Notes: generated by a model not told the origin, from the letters alone. A DNA stretch of 64,000 nt from Ceratothoa steindachneri (GCA_963969495.1 OZ018326.1:4645444-4709443); one strand, 5' to 3'. Shown: positions 11,521 to 23,479, counted from the stretch's first letter. A program made the numbers and translations.

Positions 11521-12782
11521 TTGAACCTATATTAGATATTTACAAATACTTGAACTTAAAACAACTTTACAGAGTAACAGGATATGCGAGGAAATTTATT
11601 TCTAAATTGAGAAAGAAACCCGAAGTTGACATCAGCTATGTTGTCTCATTATATTGGCTTTCTATTATACAGCTACACTCATTTCCAGTGGATAATGAGT
11701 TCCATGAAGATGTAAGGAAAAACCCCATTCAAGATTGCAATCTAGAAATTTCTCAATTAATTAAAGATCTAGATCTCGTCCTAGATCCTGCCCATCTTAT
11801 AGGAACTAAAGGGAGAACTTCAAAATCCATTTACTATGAGTACAACGTAATTAATTACATTCTTTTCTGCAAGCATTACCATCTAACTAAATTAATAATT
11901 CGAGATTGAAATTTTTCATGTAAACATTTGGGACTTCAAACATCTTTCATCATCTTGCGATCTAAGAATTTTGGGGTTACCAGTCTAAGACAAACCCTAC
12001 AAAAGTTACTTTCAGAATGCGTGGTTTGCCAAAAATTCAATTCTTTCTCTTTTCAAAATTCCAAATTCTCAACATTTACCCAGGCTTAGATAAATTTCTT
12101 CAAACCCTTTAAACATGTAGGGATGGATTTTACTAGCGACCCCTATGTCAAAAACGAGTCAAATACTACATCTAAGATGTATATTTTTATTTTCACCTGC
12201 CTTAACATCAGGGCCATTCACTGAGTGCTGGTTCCAGACATGTCCCCTAAGTCATTTCTACTAGCATTCCAACGCTTTTCTAACATCTTTGGCGTACCAG
12301 ATTTTGTGTACTCTGGCAATGCAGTCATTTATTCAAGGAAGAAAACCTCCAAATGAATGTTTAACGTCTAATGAGTTCGAATCCCATATGATGGCTTGTA
12401 ACATCAAGCACATCACAATTTCTCTCTACTCTGCCTGGATGGGGGCCGCTTGGGAGAGACTCATAGAGTCGTCAAGAGTTATCTTTTTAAGTCTATTGGT
12501 CGATCTAAGCTTACATATTTTGAATTGCCAACCCTTCTGTCAAACTTTCCAAATTCAGTCAACATTTGCCCCCTCACTTACATGTCTTCAGATAAACATT
12601 TAGTTTCTTTGACTCCTAATTTTTTTTTTAATGCTAATTCAAATGCCAAAATTCAATCTGATGTATATAAAAAAGACGACCTATGGACTCCTGATACTCC
12701 CGCTATCAATAGGCTAACATCCTCTCTCGAAATGTCTGAGGAGAAGCATGAACACTTCAAACAGGTCTGGTATTTAGACTAA
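11520..12782 (+). pseudogene. BEL/Pao integrase remnant
   Basis: The order is a helical lead-in (LYRVTGYARKFISKLR, about 11560), a zinc-binding region ending ECVVCQKF (about 12015), the first catalytic motif GMDFT (about 12122), a second in which YSDNG has become YSGNA (about 12305, Asp lost), and the third WMGAAWERLIESS (about 12435-12480, Glu kept). The tail includes LTYMSSDKHLVSLTPNFF, the position of the usual R.LTy.s.d....LTPn.fL motif. A frame switch occurs near 12470. The frame ends at 12780-12782, immediately before the Penelope frame. Confidence 0.8.
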
Positions 12783-13691
12783 TTACGAAAGCAAATTATT
12801 TACATCAATATTAAAAGGCAAGATAATTTAAAACACCAGGTACCTTCCATAAAATTTGCTGTTGAATTAGAGAAAGACAATTGCCTTCCATTTTCAGATG
12901 TCTTAATACATAGGGAATCATTTAATTGCAATTTTAGTATTTATAGGAAACCAACCAACAACTTAACCTATGTCCATTTTTATTCAGGCCACCATCTTAA
13001 TATTAAGATATCAATTTTTTCCTCTATGTTTTTTCGTGCGTTGCGCATTGTCAGTCCTCAATATTTGGATCAGGAAATTGAATCTATAAGAAAAATCGGT
13101 GCAGACTTGTGTTATCCAGCAAATATACTTGATATTTGTTATAATAAAGCCAAAAAAAAGCTATATAACGAAAGTACTATTGAGAAGGAAGCGCCCAAGA
13201 ATATCCTCATTTTACCTTATTTTAATGGCTTTGAAACCGTAAAAACATTGTTAAAAACACTTAATGTAAATCTTGTTTCCTCTTATACAAATACTTTAAA
13301 AAGAATGTTAATAAAAAATTGCCCTAATGAAACAAATAACGTAATTTATAAAATCCCTTGTTTGGATTGCCCTTCATTTTATATTGGGCAAACTAGCAAG
13401 GATCTGAATGTGCGTATTAAGCAACATAGGTACTCTGTAAGCACTGGGCAAACATCAAATGCCATTTTTATCCATTTGAGTGAAAATTCCCATCGTATTA
13501 ATTGGAAGGAGAGTTCTGTGATTGCCAAATCAAATGACTTTTTTTCACGAAATCTTTTAGAATCGGCATTTATACAACTGACTTCGAATTTTAATCTCAG
13601 CCCTGGAATGTATTTTTTGGACCCTTGTATCAAAAGAATGTTTAAGAACGACTTTAAAGATAAAATTTCTGAATTAATGATTACCACATAG
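12783..13691 (+). CDS. Penelope RT C-terminus plus GIY-YIG endonuclease, uninterrupted partial frame
   Basis: The frame is open from 12783 to the stop ending at 13691 (302 codons), with a Met at 13026. The N-terminal part keeps the RT thumb motifs of Penelope elements: LPFSDVLIHR, YRKPTNN, YVHFYSGHH, SSMFFRALRI and YLDQEI. Counting from Met 13026, the endonuclease has Tyr108 (IYK), Cys112 and Cys115 (PCLDC), YIG at 119-121, Arg130, His134, His150 and His156 (HLSENSH) and Glu179 (NLLESAF). These are the GIY-YIG catalytic residues plus the CCHH pair set typical of this group. Missing: the whole 5' two-thirds of RT. Functional relatives cut target DNA for retrotransposition. This copy lacks the polymerase core and is treated as a partial gene. 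Confidence 0.85.
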   Translation, partial: LRKQIIYINIKRQDNLKHQVPSIKFAVELEKDNCLPFSDVLIHRESFNCNFSIYRKPTNNLTYVHFYSGHHLNIKISIFSSMFFRALRIVSPQYLDQEIESIRKIGADLCYPANILDICYNKAKKKLYNESTIEKEAPKNILILPYFNGFETVKTLLKTLNVNLVSSYTNTLKRMLIKNCPNETNNVIYKIPCLDCPSFYIGQTSKDLNVRIKQHRYSVSTGQTSNAIFIHLSENSHRINWKESSVIAKSNDFFSRNLLESAFIQLTSNFNLSPGMYFLDPCIKRMFKNDFKDKISELMITT

Positions 13692-14222
<531 letters not shown>

Positions 14223-14229
14223 ACAAGGA

Positions 14230-14450
14230 AAATAAGTACTCTAGAAGACATTACGGTCCATTGAATCAGGGTACCTTTGGACTAGCTGTCGAGCGGGCAC
14301 ATCCCCGCTCAATTGCCTTACGTCCTCTCTAAGCGGCCACTCTCCAAGTCTTTGTCTAGTCTTGTCTTGAACTGGTCACCAGAATTGCTGTTGACAACTT
14401 TCATTGGAAGGTCGTTCCAACTACCGCAGAGAGAGAGTGATAATTATTTT
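14230..14450 (-). pseudogene. LINE RT C-terminal tail remnant
   Basis: The minus strand at about 14337-14437 reads SWNDLPMKVVNSNSGDQFK followed by TRLDKDLE. The WN.LP..VV.s.s...FK.rLD..W pattern is the conserved end of CR1/L2/Jockey-like RT proteins. The following 14230-14335 may be its 3' flank. Only this tail survives. Confidence 0.6.
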
Positions 14451-15248
14451 TAATTGCGCAATCATAATTATGCGGTTAAGAAGGCAATGTAGTATCTAAC
14501 TAGGCTCTTAATCAAGCTCACGGGAGGAGCTATTCTCACACTCACGAGAAGATAACGCATAAGCCAGGCTTTGTCTCAGAACGGCTGGCTTATGATGGCT
14601 GTCTTAAGTGTTTTAACCATAATGAGGCGTATATTGCAAAGAAAAGAGGAGTACATTGATAAAATGGATTTTTTAAAATTTTATAAAATTCTTCCCTTTA
14701 CTGTCAAATGTATTCCAAATACATAATACACAATATTATCTTTCTTAGCTCTAGAATATAGGAAAAGATTTATACTATAAATATATCATTTTTAATGCAG
14801 AATAATACCTTTAGACTTGAAAATTGTGCAATCAACGTTATACGCTAGTCTTACAATTGATTCTAGAATAAAAAGTAAATGAGGAAATAATGGACAAGAA
14901 ACTTTAATAAACCCAGAGAATAAAGTAACTACAAGATAGTAAGCATAGTGAAAAAAAATCTTATTCAAGCAAACGTCGACCGAAAAAATATCCCACTCAT
15001 CAAAAACGCTATAAGAAACCCTATTTACTCGACAATAACGAAAAATTATTTAAATATTCTCCCTGGTTTATCAAACCAAACTAATTTTGAAACTATCATT
15101 ATTGAAGTTAATAATCAAAATATTCTATACGGTGGGGATTACAAAATTTTTAGACAAATTTAACCAAAATAGTTTGCTAGATTACAATTAAACGCTCACA
15201 ATTGATTTCAAATATTGAAATCTTTCCGATAAAGAATGCAAATTATTA

Positions 15249-15295
<47 letters not shown>

Positions 15296-15547
15296 AAAAG
15301 GAGAAAAACTGTTAAGGAATCTAGATATAAATAGTTTTCAATGAAACAACATGTTTAACACCATTATAGAACTTTGGATTAATCTCTCAACATAAATCTT
15401 TTTTTAAATAAATAATAATACTTTTACGTGGAAGATCTGCTTACTATCCTCTAGATAAATTAACTTTCTCATTCCCATCTACTTTCCTTAATCATCTATC
15501 CTTTTAAAAAATTCTGCAAGAGATAAGCTCGTTGCTTTTCTTTTGAA
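14451..15547. other. AT-rich DNA with (AT)n at 15252-15293; no gene recognised
   Basis: The sequence is AT-rich with one 42-bp (AT)n tract. A short open stretch near 14948-15163 shows no recognised domain. Confidence 0.4.
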
Positions 15548-15561
15548 CCCTAGGAATACCA

Positions 15562-15753
15562 TTGGGTCCATTGGACCCAATTTTCCTTTTCAAACGACTT
15601 TTCATCTTGTTTTTTTTCACTCGGAATGATCTTTAGTGACCTTTATTTTTCCATAAGGATCTATTATATCACGAAAAAGTATTTTTAGAAATTAAACAGG
15701 AGAAGAGTAATTTAATGTTATACCTCCAATTATCGTATGGGTCCATTGGACCC
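15562..15753. repeat. Two palindromic subterminal motifs at piggyBac left end
   Basis: TTGGGTCCATTGGACCCAA, palindromic around a central base, lies at 15562-15580. A second copy of its core lies at 15739-15753. Decayed versions occur near the right end at 16697-16711 and 17024-17037. Subterminal repeats in piggyBac elements are thought to be transposase contact sites. That role is inference here. Confidence 0.75.
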
Positions 15754-15982
15754 AATTCGATTAAATTCTGAAATCAAAAAAACTATGGAGTAATTAAATG
15801 AACATTCACCTAAAATCAAGGATAAATATATACGTTTTTAATTTAACTAATATATAATGGTTTGGAAAGTTTTTTCAATTCAATGTAAAAATTTAGGATG
15901 CAATATCCCTATTATTTTATTAACTTATACTTGTATTAGATGACGCATTGCCATCTCAAATATTGCATCATCTGACACAACG

Positions 15983-15989
15983 TATAAAA
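15983..15989 (+). promoter_or_regulatory. TATA box of piggyBac transposase unit
   Basis: TATAAAA sits about 95 bp upstream of the first recognisable coding stretch, inside the element and in its sense. It is a plausible element promoter, supported by motif and position only. Confidence 0.45.
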
Positions 15990-16077
15990 GGGCGGGAGGG
16001 GGACAATATTAGTTTAGTTTAGTCATAAATTTAGTGCTGTCAGTTGTGGCTTTCCACAAAAAGTCAAAGCGAATATA

Positions 16078-16482
16078 GCCAAACCCAGATCCAGAAGAAG
16101 TTACACAATTATTAGACGACGCAGATGATGAGTAGGAAGATAGTGCAGATGAGTTAGAAGTGAGTGATAATGACAACACATTTATTTCTGATCATGGTGA
16201 AAGTGATTGTCTTAGCATTATAGATTCAGACACTGACGCTTAGGATAATGATATAATAAATAATGATAATTCAACCTCTGGTATGAGTGAACAATATTAT
16301 TATACAACAAAACAAAAGGAGGACTAGATACTCTTGACCAAATGGTTAAAACATATCCTTGTAAAAGAATGACTCGCAGATGGCCTTTATACATCTTTTA
16401 CAACATAGTAGATATCAGTGCAATCAATACCTAAATTACAGCTAAACAATTAGGAATAGAAAGAGCAAAAAATTATACGTGT
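16078..16482 (+). pseudogene. piggyBac transposase remnant, core deleted
   Basis: The N-terminal piece (about 16078-16320) is highly acidic (PDPEEVTQLLDDADDE, then SDNDNTFISDHGESD), as usual for piggyBac transposases. It contains in-frame stops. From 16322 the frame reads DTLDQMVKTYPCKRMTRRWP followed by LYIFYNIVDISAIN. This is the conserved GVD.lDq....Y...rkt.RWp...f...ld....N motif that carries the third catalytic Asp region. The jump from acidic N-terminus to this motif means about 300 residues holding the first catalytic aspartates are gone. It is inactive. Confidence 0.85.
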
Positions 16483-17081
16483 CCATTGTGGTAACAAAAA
16501 GTAAATTAAATTTTAAAGTTCCTTAGATATAATTAAGTTAAAAAATTTAGTTTATCGAAAATTTTTAGCAACAAAAAGACATTTTATTTTTAATTATTAC
16601 CTGCATACATTTGTTTAATATCTTTTTATTGTTATTTTGGTTCTTTACTTTTAAAAATAATTGAAAACTCTTAGTAAAATGCTAAAAAATAATCAAGGTT
16701 CATTGGACTCATTTTTGTTTGTATGGAAATGATTTCCTCCTATATTTAAGGGACAACCAACTGTTGTCTTAATTGCAAGAAAATGGGAGCCCAAGTCATT
16801 TAACTATTTTTATATCCATTGTAGTTACCAAGAGTCAATTTTATGTAAATTGGATAAAATTAAGTTTCCCCAATTTTAGTTTATTCTTATTTTAATGCAA
16901 TAAAAAGGTATTTTATGTTAAAATTGTTAATAAAATTCTCCTAAAATTTGTTTTGCATCTTTGTATTAACGCTCTACCTAAAAAAAATATAAAAAAATAG
17001 GTAAAATGCATGAAAAATAGTTATGGGTCCATTGGGCCTGGTTTGTATTTTATGGAAGTTTTTCTTCTGGTATCCCTAAGG
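16470..17081 (+). repeat. Tandemly duplicated piggyBac 3' end
   Basis: The segment from TCCATTGTGGTAAC (about 16478) to a TIR-like CTATATTTAAGG (about 16752) is repeated in diverged form from TCCATTGTAGTTACC (about 16813) to the real TIR at 17081. Both units share, in order, an ACATTTTAT/GTATTTTAT segment, TAAAATGC, the CATTGG motif and a pyrimidine-rich end. This suggests two 3' ends placed side by side. Confidence 0.6.
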
Positions 17082-17089
17082 TTAAATAC

Positions 17090-20000
17090 CCTAAAAAATG
17101 TAGTTTAGCTGGTTTAGGAAGTTCTGAACACGTTTTTAAAAGCTTTGCTTAAACGAAAGAGAGCAAATTATTGAAACAAGTATACCAAGATGCGAAAGGA
17201 ATTCAGAGTATTTGTTATGCCCCGCTATTCAAATATTTATAAAGGAAAGGCGTTGCCATTTCCCTTTTGGGTGAGAGAAAACCTTTAATGATGGATTCAT
17301 AATTAGCTTCTTTACTTTTTGAAAACTTATCAAGTTGGTCGTTTTGGGTTGATTCTGAAATGGAGCTCCGCACACAAATCTATCCCGTTTACCTCACGTG
17401 ATAGAATACTCCTATCAGCAGAAATCGGAAAAATACATGCAATTATGTTTCATATACTTTTTCCTGATCATCGATTCATTGTATTATTTGGTTTGCCATA
17501 ATAATTTGAGCAAATTTTCTTTAATTTATATGCGTAATTCGGTTCAATTGTGACAAAGTTTTTAAATAAAGGCAACCTATTTCTTTAATAAAGTTATATT
17601 GAGGAAAGGATGGGAGACAAAAACAAAAGGTAAAGATAAATAGATTAGCAAGCAGGAAAGTTAGAAAAATCTTGAGTAATGACCATCTTGTTAAGCCCAA
17701 GTGTAAAACCGAGGCAAAAGATTGATCCAGCTGAACCTTTATAAAGACTCAGTAAGTAGGCAGCTATTATGGTATAAGGTTTAATTAAACCTTGCCCTTC
17801 CTCGGAAAAGAAATAATAAAATGGCCTACATATTTATCTAGGAATATTAAGCGCCACTTCAATGATGTTAGTGAACAAATTCATAACTTTCTATCCCCCT
17901 TAAAAGAAAATCAATTGGGAGCAAATGCAGGAAAAGAAATATTCACCTATCTATCCTACACAATTTATCATCTATCCCATGTCTTAGATTTTGCATAAAT
18001 ATCACTTCAATTCAAATCAGACACGAAACTTTCGTGCAGAGTTCTGTTGAAAGCGAACGTTCACTTCTGATCTTAATTCTCAAATCCGATCAAATACAAA
18101 AATGCAGACGACAAAGTTTCGTTGGAAGACGATTGTAGAAAACTTACACATGACGCCAAACCTGAATGAAATTAAAAATAATTTGCCCCTTTTCTACTCC
18201 GATAAGGTTAATTAATTGAGGAAAGGTAAAAAAAACTTGATTTAGCCTATAGGCTAATAGTCGGAGATGAATTATTATTATTCGAAAAGTCATGATTGAT
18301 CCTAAACCCGATTCAGTAAATTGTTAAATCTAACGTAATATGTGATATACTGTAGAAATGTTTTCCTTCATCTATTCTTATAAACCCATCTATAATCGAG
18401 TACAAGTTCGTCATCATCCGTCGAGCTTAATGAAGGGCGCCTCTCTAGAATGCCTCAAGAAGGCTGTGGTCCAAGAAATTGACTGTAATTATAGCTATTA
18501 TTTCTGTGTAGTTGGTTTTCTGAAGCCTTTCTTCTGTTAAAGCTTCTTGAAGCATTTGTTCTTTTTTTTCTTTATCTTTACCATTTGCTGTTGATAGTGG
18601 GCATCTTCACGTTTTCTTCGGACAAATCAGTCTTAGCATTCTTCAAATGCTAACTTTAGGATTCATCCATTCACATTCACATCACAAACAGCTTCTCCCA
18701 AACTGCGTCCCGTAGGATTTCCAAGATTTTAGTAGAGGCCTTAATTGTTAAGCACATGGTAATTTGGCAATGAAATAAAACGACCATTTTGTGACGTTTA
18801 AAGTAGTTATTTTTATCTTGCTCTTGTCTATCCAGCAGTCTTTATTTCGCACCTGCTTGCTTTAAGGATCATATACCAATCATCTCATTATGACCAGACA
18901 TGTGAATTTTCCTAGTAATCTTGTGGCCTTCGTAGAAGCTGATATCTTCAAATTTCCCGTCCCCTGATAACAATCTGTTATTCTGTATTTTCTGACTACT
19001 TGCATGTGAAACCCCTATATCGAAAATGCACTCGAATTTCTCCACATATGCTATTCTTTATCCTACAGGGTTAGTTGATCTGCCTTTTATTATCACCAGG
19101 GTAGGATGTTTCTCATGTAGTTTCTTAAAGCGCTCCATTGCGTTTTACTTGGTCCATGTCTTAATCCTACCTATCGTCCAGAATAGGGTGATGGATTCAA
19201 CTGTTTTATATAAAAGGATTATACCGTTGTTCTCCCTGAATATTTGGGTAAATTCTGAAGATTAAGGAAAGAGTGGAAAGCCTAACTGGCAGTAAGAAGT
19301 TGAGAACCACTAAAAAGGCTTGAAAGGTATCCGACCAGAAAAGTTTCAGTGAGACATAAAGTTGATGGCCGACATGACAGCTACTTCCTAACAAGACAGG
19401 CAGGATATGAAATAGTAACTCTGCGCCAACGGATCTCCGTATCTCTTTAATTAATCCCATTTTGAAGGTGTAGAATGTAGATGGTTTTCTATATGATTGT
19501 TTCTGTTATTTGCTGAAAAATGATTTAAATTATAATTAATCCTTATTTATTTATTATTATTATTATTAATGATTTATTCATTATTTATATTGATAAATTC
19601 AATGCTCTTTAATTTGATAACTAATTATAAAACAAATTATGATTTAAGGGTCCCCGGAAGTGGTGTTTTTAGCCTACATATTTCAAGGCGGAAAAGTTTA
19701 ATCACCACGCACCAATGCTTTATATCATCCTATATCAAAATAGTTGTGATTTCTGGCTTTTTTAGGTCATAGAATAAATTTAAATATACAGATACCATTT
19801 GGAAATAAGAAAATGTTGATTTTGAAAAACAAAAAGGCTGCACTAGCCGTGCCCGCAAGTATATTGCGGAAAAGAGTGTGACAATTCCATCTTTCGTGGC
19901 GTTCGATTTTATATCACACGATGTCATTTGGTCGGTCGCCGTTTGGCTTTTTTATTGTTAATAACATTGTAGCTATTTGACCGATTATAACGAAATTTGA

Positions 20001-20190
20001 AATCCTAATGTTGTTTTACATTCTCTTTTGAAGGATATAATGATAAGCTCATCCTAAAGTTAATCGGGGAATTATTGAAAATTTTAAAGGTTAGAGCACG
20101 CGTCTTTGGTCAACAGACCTTGTTTTAACGTGTACATCTGGCAACTGCCTTAAAGGGTGTAATTCACCGTAATCCAAATTTCAGCATAGG
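17090..20190. other. 3.1 kb with no gene recognised
   Basis: The sequence is AT-rich with short open stretches only. The minus strand near 18450-19450 has slightly longer readable stretches, but none carries a motif I can name. It may be an old, unrecognised element. Confidence 0.35.
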
Positions 20191-20419
20191 GCTGGACTAC
20201 TTTAAAATTCGCCAAACTGAGCCAAACAAAATAAACAAAAATCAAGGAGAGGGAAGCACGCTACATTGTCAGGAGGAGGATTCCCCGACTCACGCGCTAC
20301 AGAAAAATGCGGCGAAACTTAAGAAAGTAAGATAAAATGGAGGAAACCAACACCCACCAGAACGTCAGATAGTCCACAAGTGTGCTTTACCAAACAGTTA
20401 GATACCAAGTAAATGGGAC

Positions 20420-21220
20420 GAGCGGTGATGAGCATGCTGTCATAGTACCGGGATAGGTAACAGGCAGGAAGATAACCCAGAATGGGACATTAAACAAGAA
20501 TGTGCTGTAGAGTGTGTGGAATAGCGCAGTTATGGTAGCAATGTACAAGGTAGTGCTCAATAAAGTGGCGGTGCGTCCCTTTTTTGTGTCAATTCAAAAA
20601 CGAATTGAAGACGTCGCGGAATTGGTTGCTAGGTTCACTGCAATAGATCCTGTGCAATTGTATGTAACTTTAAGATACACTCCTCTTTTCCGTGCCAGGC
20701 ATCATGAAGAGCTGCCCTGATTCCTCATATCTATTTGGTGTCATGAAGAGCAAAACGCTGGTTTGGTCGCCCAGTATTCTCGTACTTTTGTCGCCCTCAA
20801 CAGCGCGCTCATTATGTGAAATTTTCTCATCTCTATTAAACCAGCAGAAGAGAATTTATACACCTACCGTGCTGGCGGTATCTACGACGTCACAGTTAAA
20901 GCGAACTAAGAAAAGCTGAGAGTCCAATGCTTTGATATCACTCAGGGCGATTTTTGAGTGGCTAAAGACCAAAAGCGTCTCCCAACCGAACATCACTCAT
21001 TATCCCCCGTAACGAGCCGTGCATTATCATCAGCTTTGCCGTGAAGACAGACGCAGCGCTTGTTAGATCACTACTTACTTTAAACAGAGTAGATACGGCA
21101 TGGAACCAAACCTAGACTGGAATATGGAGCAATTCATGTACAATGTCATGGGTCCATCGTGAGATGAATTGTACTTTAAAAAGACCGAACGCACTAGTTC
21201 GGGCACTGTGGAAGCTTAGA
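20420..21220 (-). pseudogene. F1 copy A: RNase H / C-terminal region remnant
   Basis: On the minus strand at about 20410-20520 the frame reads TLQHILV, a stop, then CPILGYLPACYLSRYYD. The same site in copy C reads TVQHILVKCPSIGDIRTRYL. This H..veCP....R..yl pattern is the conserved end of RNase H-bearing LINEs. The intervening 20690-20900 matches copy C's RNase H tail (around KTxAFCSS/KTSV) but is too broken to score catalytic residues. Confidence 0.6.
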
Positions 21221-21382
21221 AAGCAGAGGGCTAGCCACTAATAGTTTGTAGTGGTAGCCTTAAGGGTGGCCTCTTATGCCGAAGCTAAGTCAAAACCGGC
21301 TCGAGATTTACACTAAATCCAAATGGCTTAGGTAACGACTGGCCTCTTTCGGCGGCATAAGCCCCGAAGAGATTGGCTGCGG

Positions 21383-21720
21383 ATGCAGTCAGAGTCGTTG
21401 AAAACTGAGGGCATGAAGATTGTTGGCGTACAGGACGTCGGAATGCAACCGAGGCCTAAGCAGAGGTCAAAGCCGGGAAGACCGAAGTGCAGACGGCAGC
21501 GGAAGCGGAAGCCGAGTTTCAAATCAACTAAGATTCCCCTGCCCCGCCATAAGAGGGGTTCTAATATAACCTTTATGTTGCTCTGCCCCGTGGACACAGT
21601 TACGTAGGCAGCGACTCTGCTCCTCCTCGGGGGTTGGGACATGGAGACCAACCCAGGCCCTACAATATGGACATGTACACTATGTAATAAGCACATCACA
21701 AACGACAAACATCCATAATC
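21383..21720 (+). pseudogene. Vingi-like N-terminus with 2A-like motif and zinc-binding stretch
   Basis: The frame opens at Met 21383 and is strongly basic (RPKQRSKPGRPKCRRQRKRK). It meets a TAG at 21605-21607 and continues in the same frame as AATLLLLGGWDMETNPGP (21608-21661), then WTCTLCNKHIT (from about 21668). D-x-E-x-N-P-G-P preceded by a leucine/glycine run is the signature of 2A peptides, which make ribosomes skip a bond between Gly and Pro. Such motifs are known at the N-terminus of several LINE groups. The CTLC pair starts the zinc-binding region that follows. The in-frame stop would prevent expression as it stands. Confidence 0.75.
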
Positions 21721-21929
21721 TGAAACAACACCAATACACACTGGGGACATCTCAAATGCACAAATAGTAAAATCAAACAATGCACAAAAAGCTGGATGTT
21801 CCCACAAAACAAAGCACCACACCCATCAACGCCCACTCAACTACAACCAACAAACTCACAGCCCACACTTCCACAAATAATACAAACCCCTAGACAATCA
21901 AACAAACGAAACACACACAAAAAGCACCT

Positions 21930-22620
21930 AAAAATACTACAAATAAACATAAACCGACTAAACAAGAAAACGACAGAAGCTCGAGCACCTCACAAACAAA
22001 CATTAAAGAAACATAATCCCATCCAAGAACTTAACTTACGGAAAAATAGAAAACCCCTCAAATCAAAGACTACACAGCAATCGGACCGACAAAAAACACA
22101 GAAAAAGGACGCCTAATCACATACTTCAAAGAAAACATCACGTATACACAGACCCCTATCCCAAACAATATAAACACAAAGAAAACTGAGAAAGAAATAA
22201 CCAAAATCCACCTAAGCAATAAACACTTACACCTCACAAACCTCTACATTCCACCCAGAGACACAACAGACCCCAACCACCGAAATGAAAATACAAACAT
22301 AACAAACTCCCTCACCCACGCAACCACTTTCACGGACTCCATAATCACAAGAGACATCAACGCACACTCAGGGCTTTGGAACTCACCCAGAGAAGACCAC
22401 AGAGGAGAATTTATCGCTGACATCATGTAAAACTCAAATCACCTAAACTTAAACACAGATACACCAACCCGCATACCCACACACCCCAACTAACAACCCA
22501 CATCGCCAGACATCACCACTGCAACAAACACTATACAGAGACACCTCACCTGGAACACGTAACACGCTCTCTCATCACAACCTCTTCCTATCATATTACA
22601 TTAAACACTAAAACAAACCT
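21930..22620 (+). pseudogene. Vingi-like APE endonuclease remnant
   Basis: It begins with LKILQININRLNKKTTE (about 21940), the usual N-containing start. The core, in another frame, has HLTNLYIPPRDTTDPN (about 22230), then RDINAHSGLWNSPREDHRG (about 22348-22405), where the first residue should be Gly of GDxNAH; the Asp, Asn and His are kept. Then come LNLNTDTPTR (about 22445) and SPDITTATNTI (about 22505), the S.D...... end of the nuclease fold. The order and spacing are normal. Stops and at least two shifts break it. Confidence 0.78.
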
Positions 22621-23479
22621 CAGGCTACAACAAAACCTCAAAACATATACAAAAATTATAGCAACGCGAACTGGACAGAATACAAAAAGAAATTGAACAA
22701 GCACTCTCCAATAGCAAACTCCTAAAATATGCACACACGGCCAACAAAATACTGACCAACACCATCCTACAAACAGAAAAATACAACCTTTCACGCGTAA
22801 AAATACACAACACACAAAATCAACTCCCTGAACCAATCATAAACCTCATAACCCTACGGAACAACACTAGAAAACAAAACCCATGAGACCCCTACATCAT
22901 AGAACAAAACACACAAATAGATCGCGCCATACAAGAACACAAACAGGAATTCTGAAACATAACCTAGACCAGCAAGAGGACCACTAAACAAAGACAAACA
23001 AACTCTAGAAAACCATTGCTGGCCTCACAAACTAAAAAAACAACACAGCCACAAAACAACACCATTATCTTCTGAACCAAAGAAGCCACAACACCCTTAC
23101 ACCAAGCAGGACACTTCAACAAACAATTTACAAACACAACATAAACCAAACGAAAAATGGAAACAGGTAAAGAGACAGATATAGAAAAAGGTCCCCGAAC
23201 CACAATTCATAACCACAACTGAACAGACCATCAGAGCCATAAAACAAGCAAGAAACAACAACTTCAACGGCCCTGATGACATACACATCAAATACCTAGG
23301 TCAAAACGCCATAAACCTCCTCATGCACACTCACAACCTCGCCATAAGCACAAACAACATGCCTAAGCAATGGAAAGTAGCAAAAATAAGTAAAATACAT
23401 TAACCAAACAAAGACATAAACAAAGGAAACTACTACAAACCAATAGCGCTGCTTCCCCAATAGTCAAAACACTAAAAAA

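Larger units (their letters stand above)
6550..12800 (+). mobile_element. BEL/Pao LTR retrotransposon, decayed, internal region
   Basis: Ordered remnants of gag, protease, RT, RNase H and integrase lie on the plus strand over about 5.9 kb, the usual BEL/Pao order and length. Stops and shifts occur in every domain. A 5' LTR is probable in about 6.55-6.95 kb (AT-rich, with AATAAA near 6834), but I could not fix its ends or a primer-binding site. No 3' LTR is evident, because a Penelope-like element follows directly at about 12.8 kb. BEL/Pao elements are restricted to metazoans, which supports an animal source. Confidence 0.82.
15548..17081 (+). mobile_element. piggyBac element relic with TIRs and TTAA-type target
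   Basis: The left terminus CCCTAGGAATACCA (15548-15561) and the inverted right terminus (17068-17081, reverse complement CCTTAGGGATACCA) match at 12 of 14 positions. The right flank is TTAA (17082-17085) and the left flank is TGAA, one change from TTAA. This is the hallmark target of piggyBac. Between them lie an acidic N-terminal stretch and a conserved C-terminal piggyBac stretch; the catalytic DDD core is deleted. The palindromic motif GGGTCCATTGGACCC occurs near both ends. The element is about 1.5 kb against 2-3 kb for complete ones, so it is internally deleted. Confidence 0.85.

Noticed and set aside
21328..21822. 164-codon minus frame opposite the Vingi-like N-terminus
   Set aside because: It is the antisense shadow of the basic/2A/zinc region. 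The plus-strand motifs are specific.
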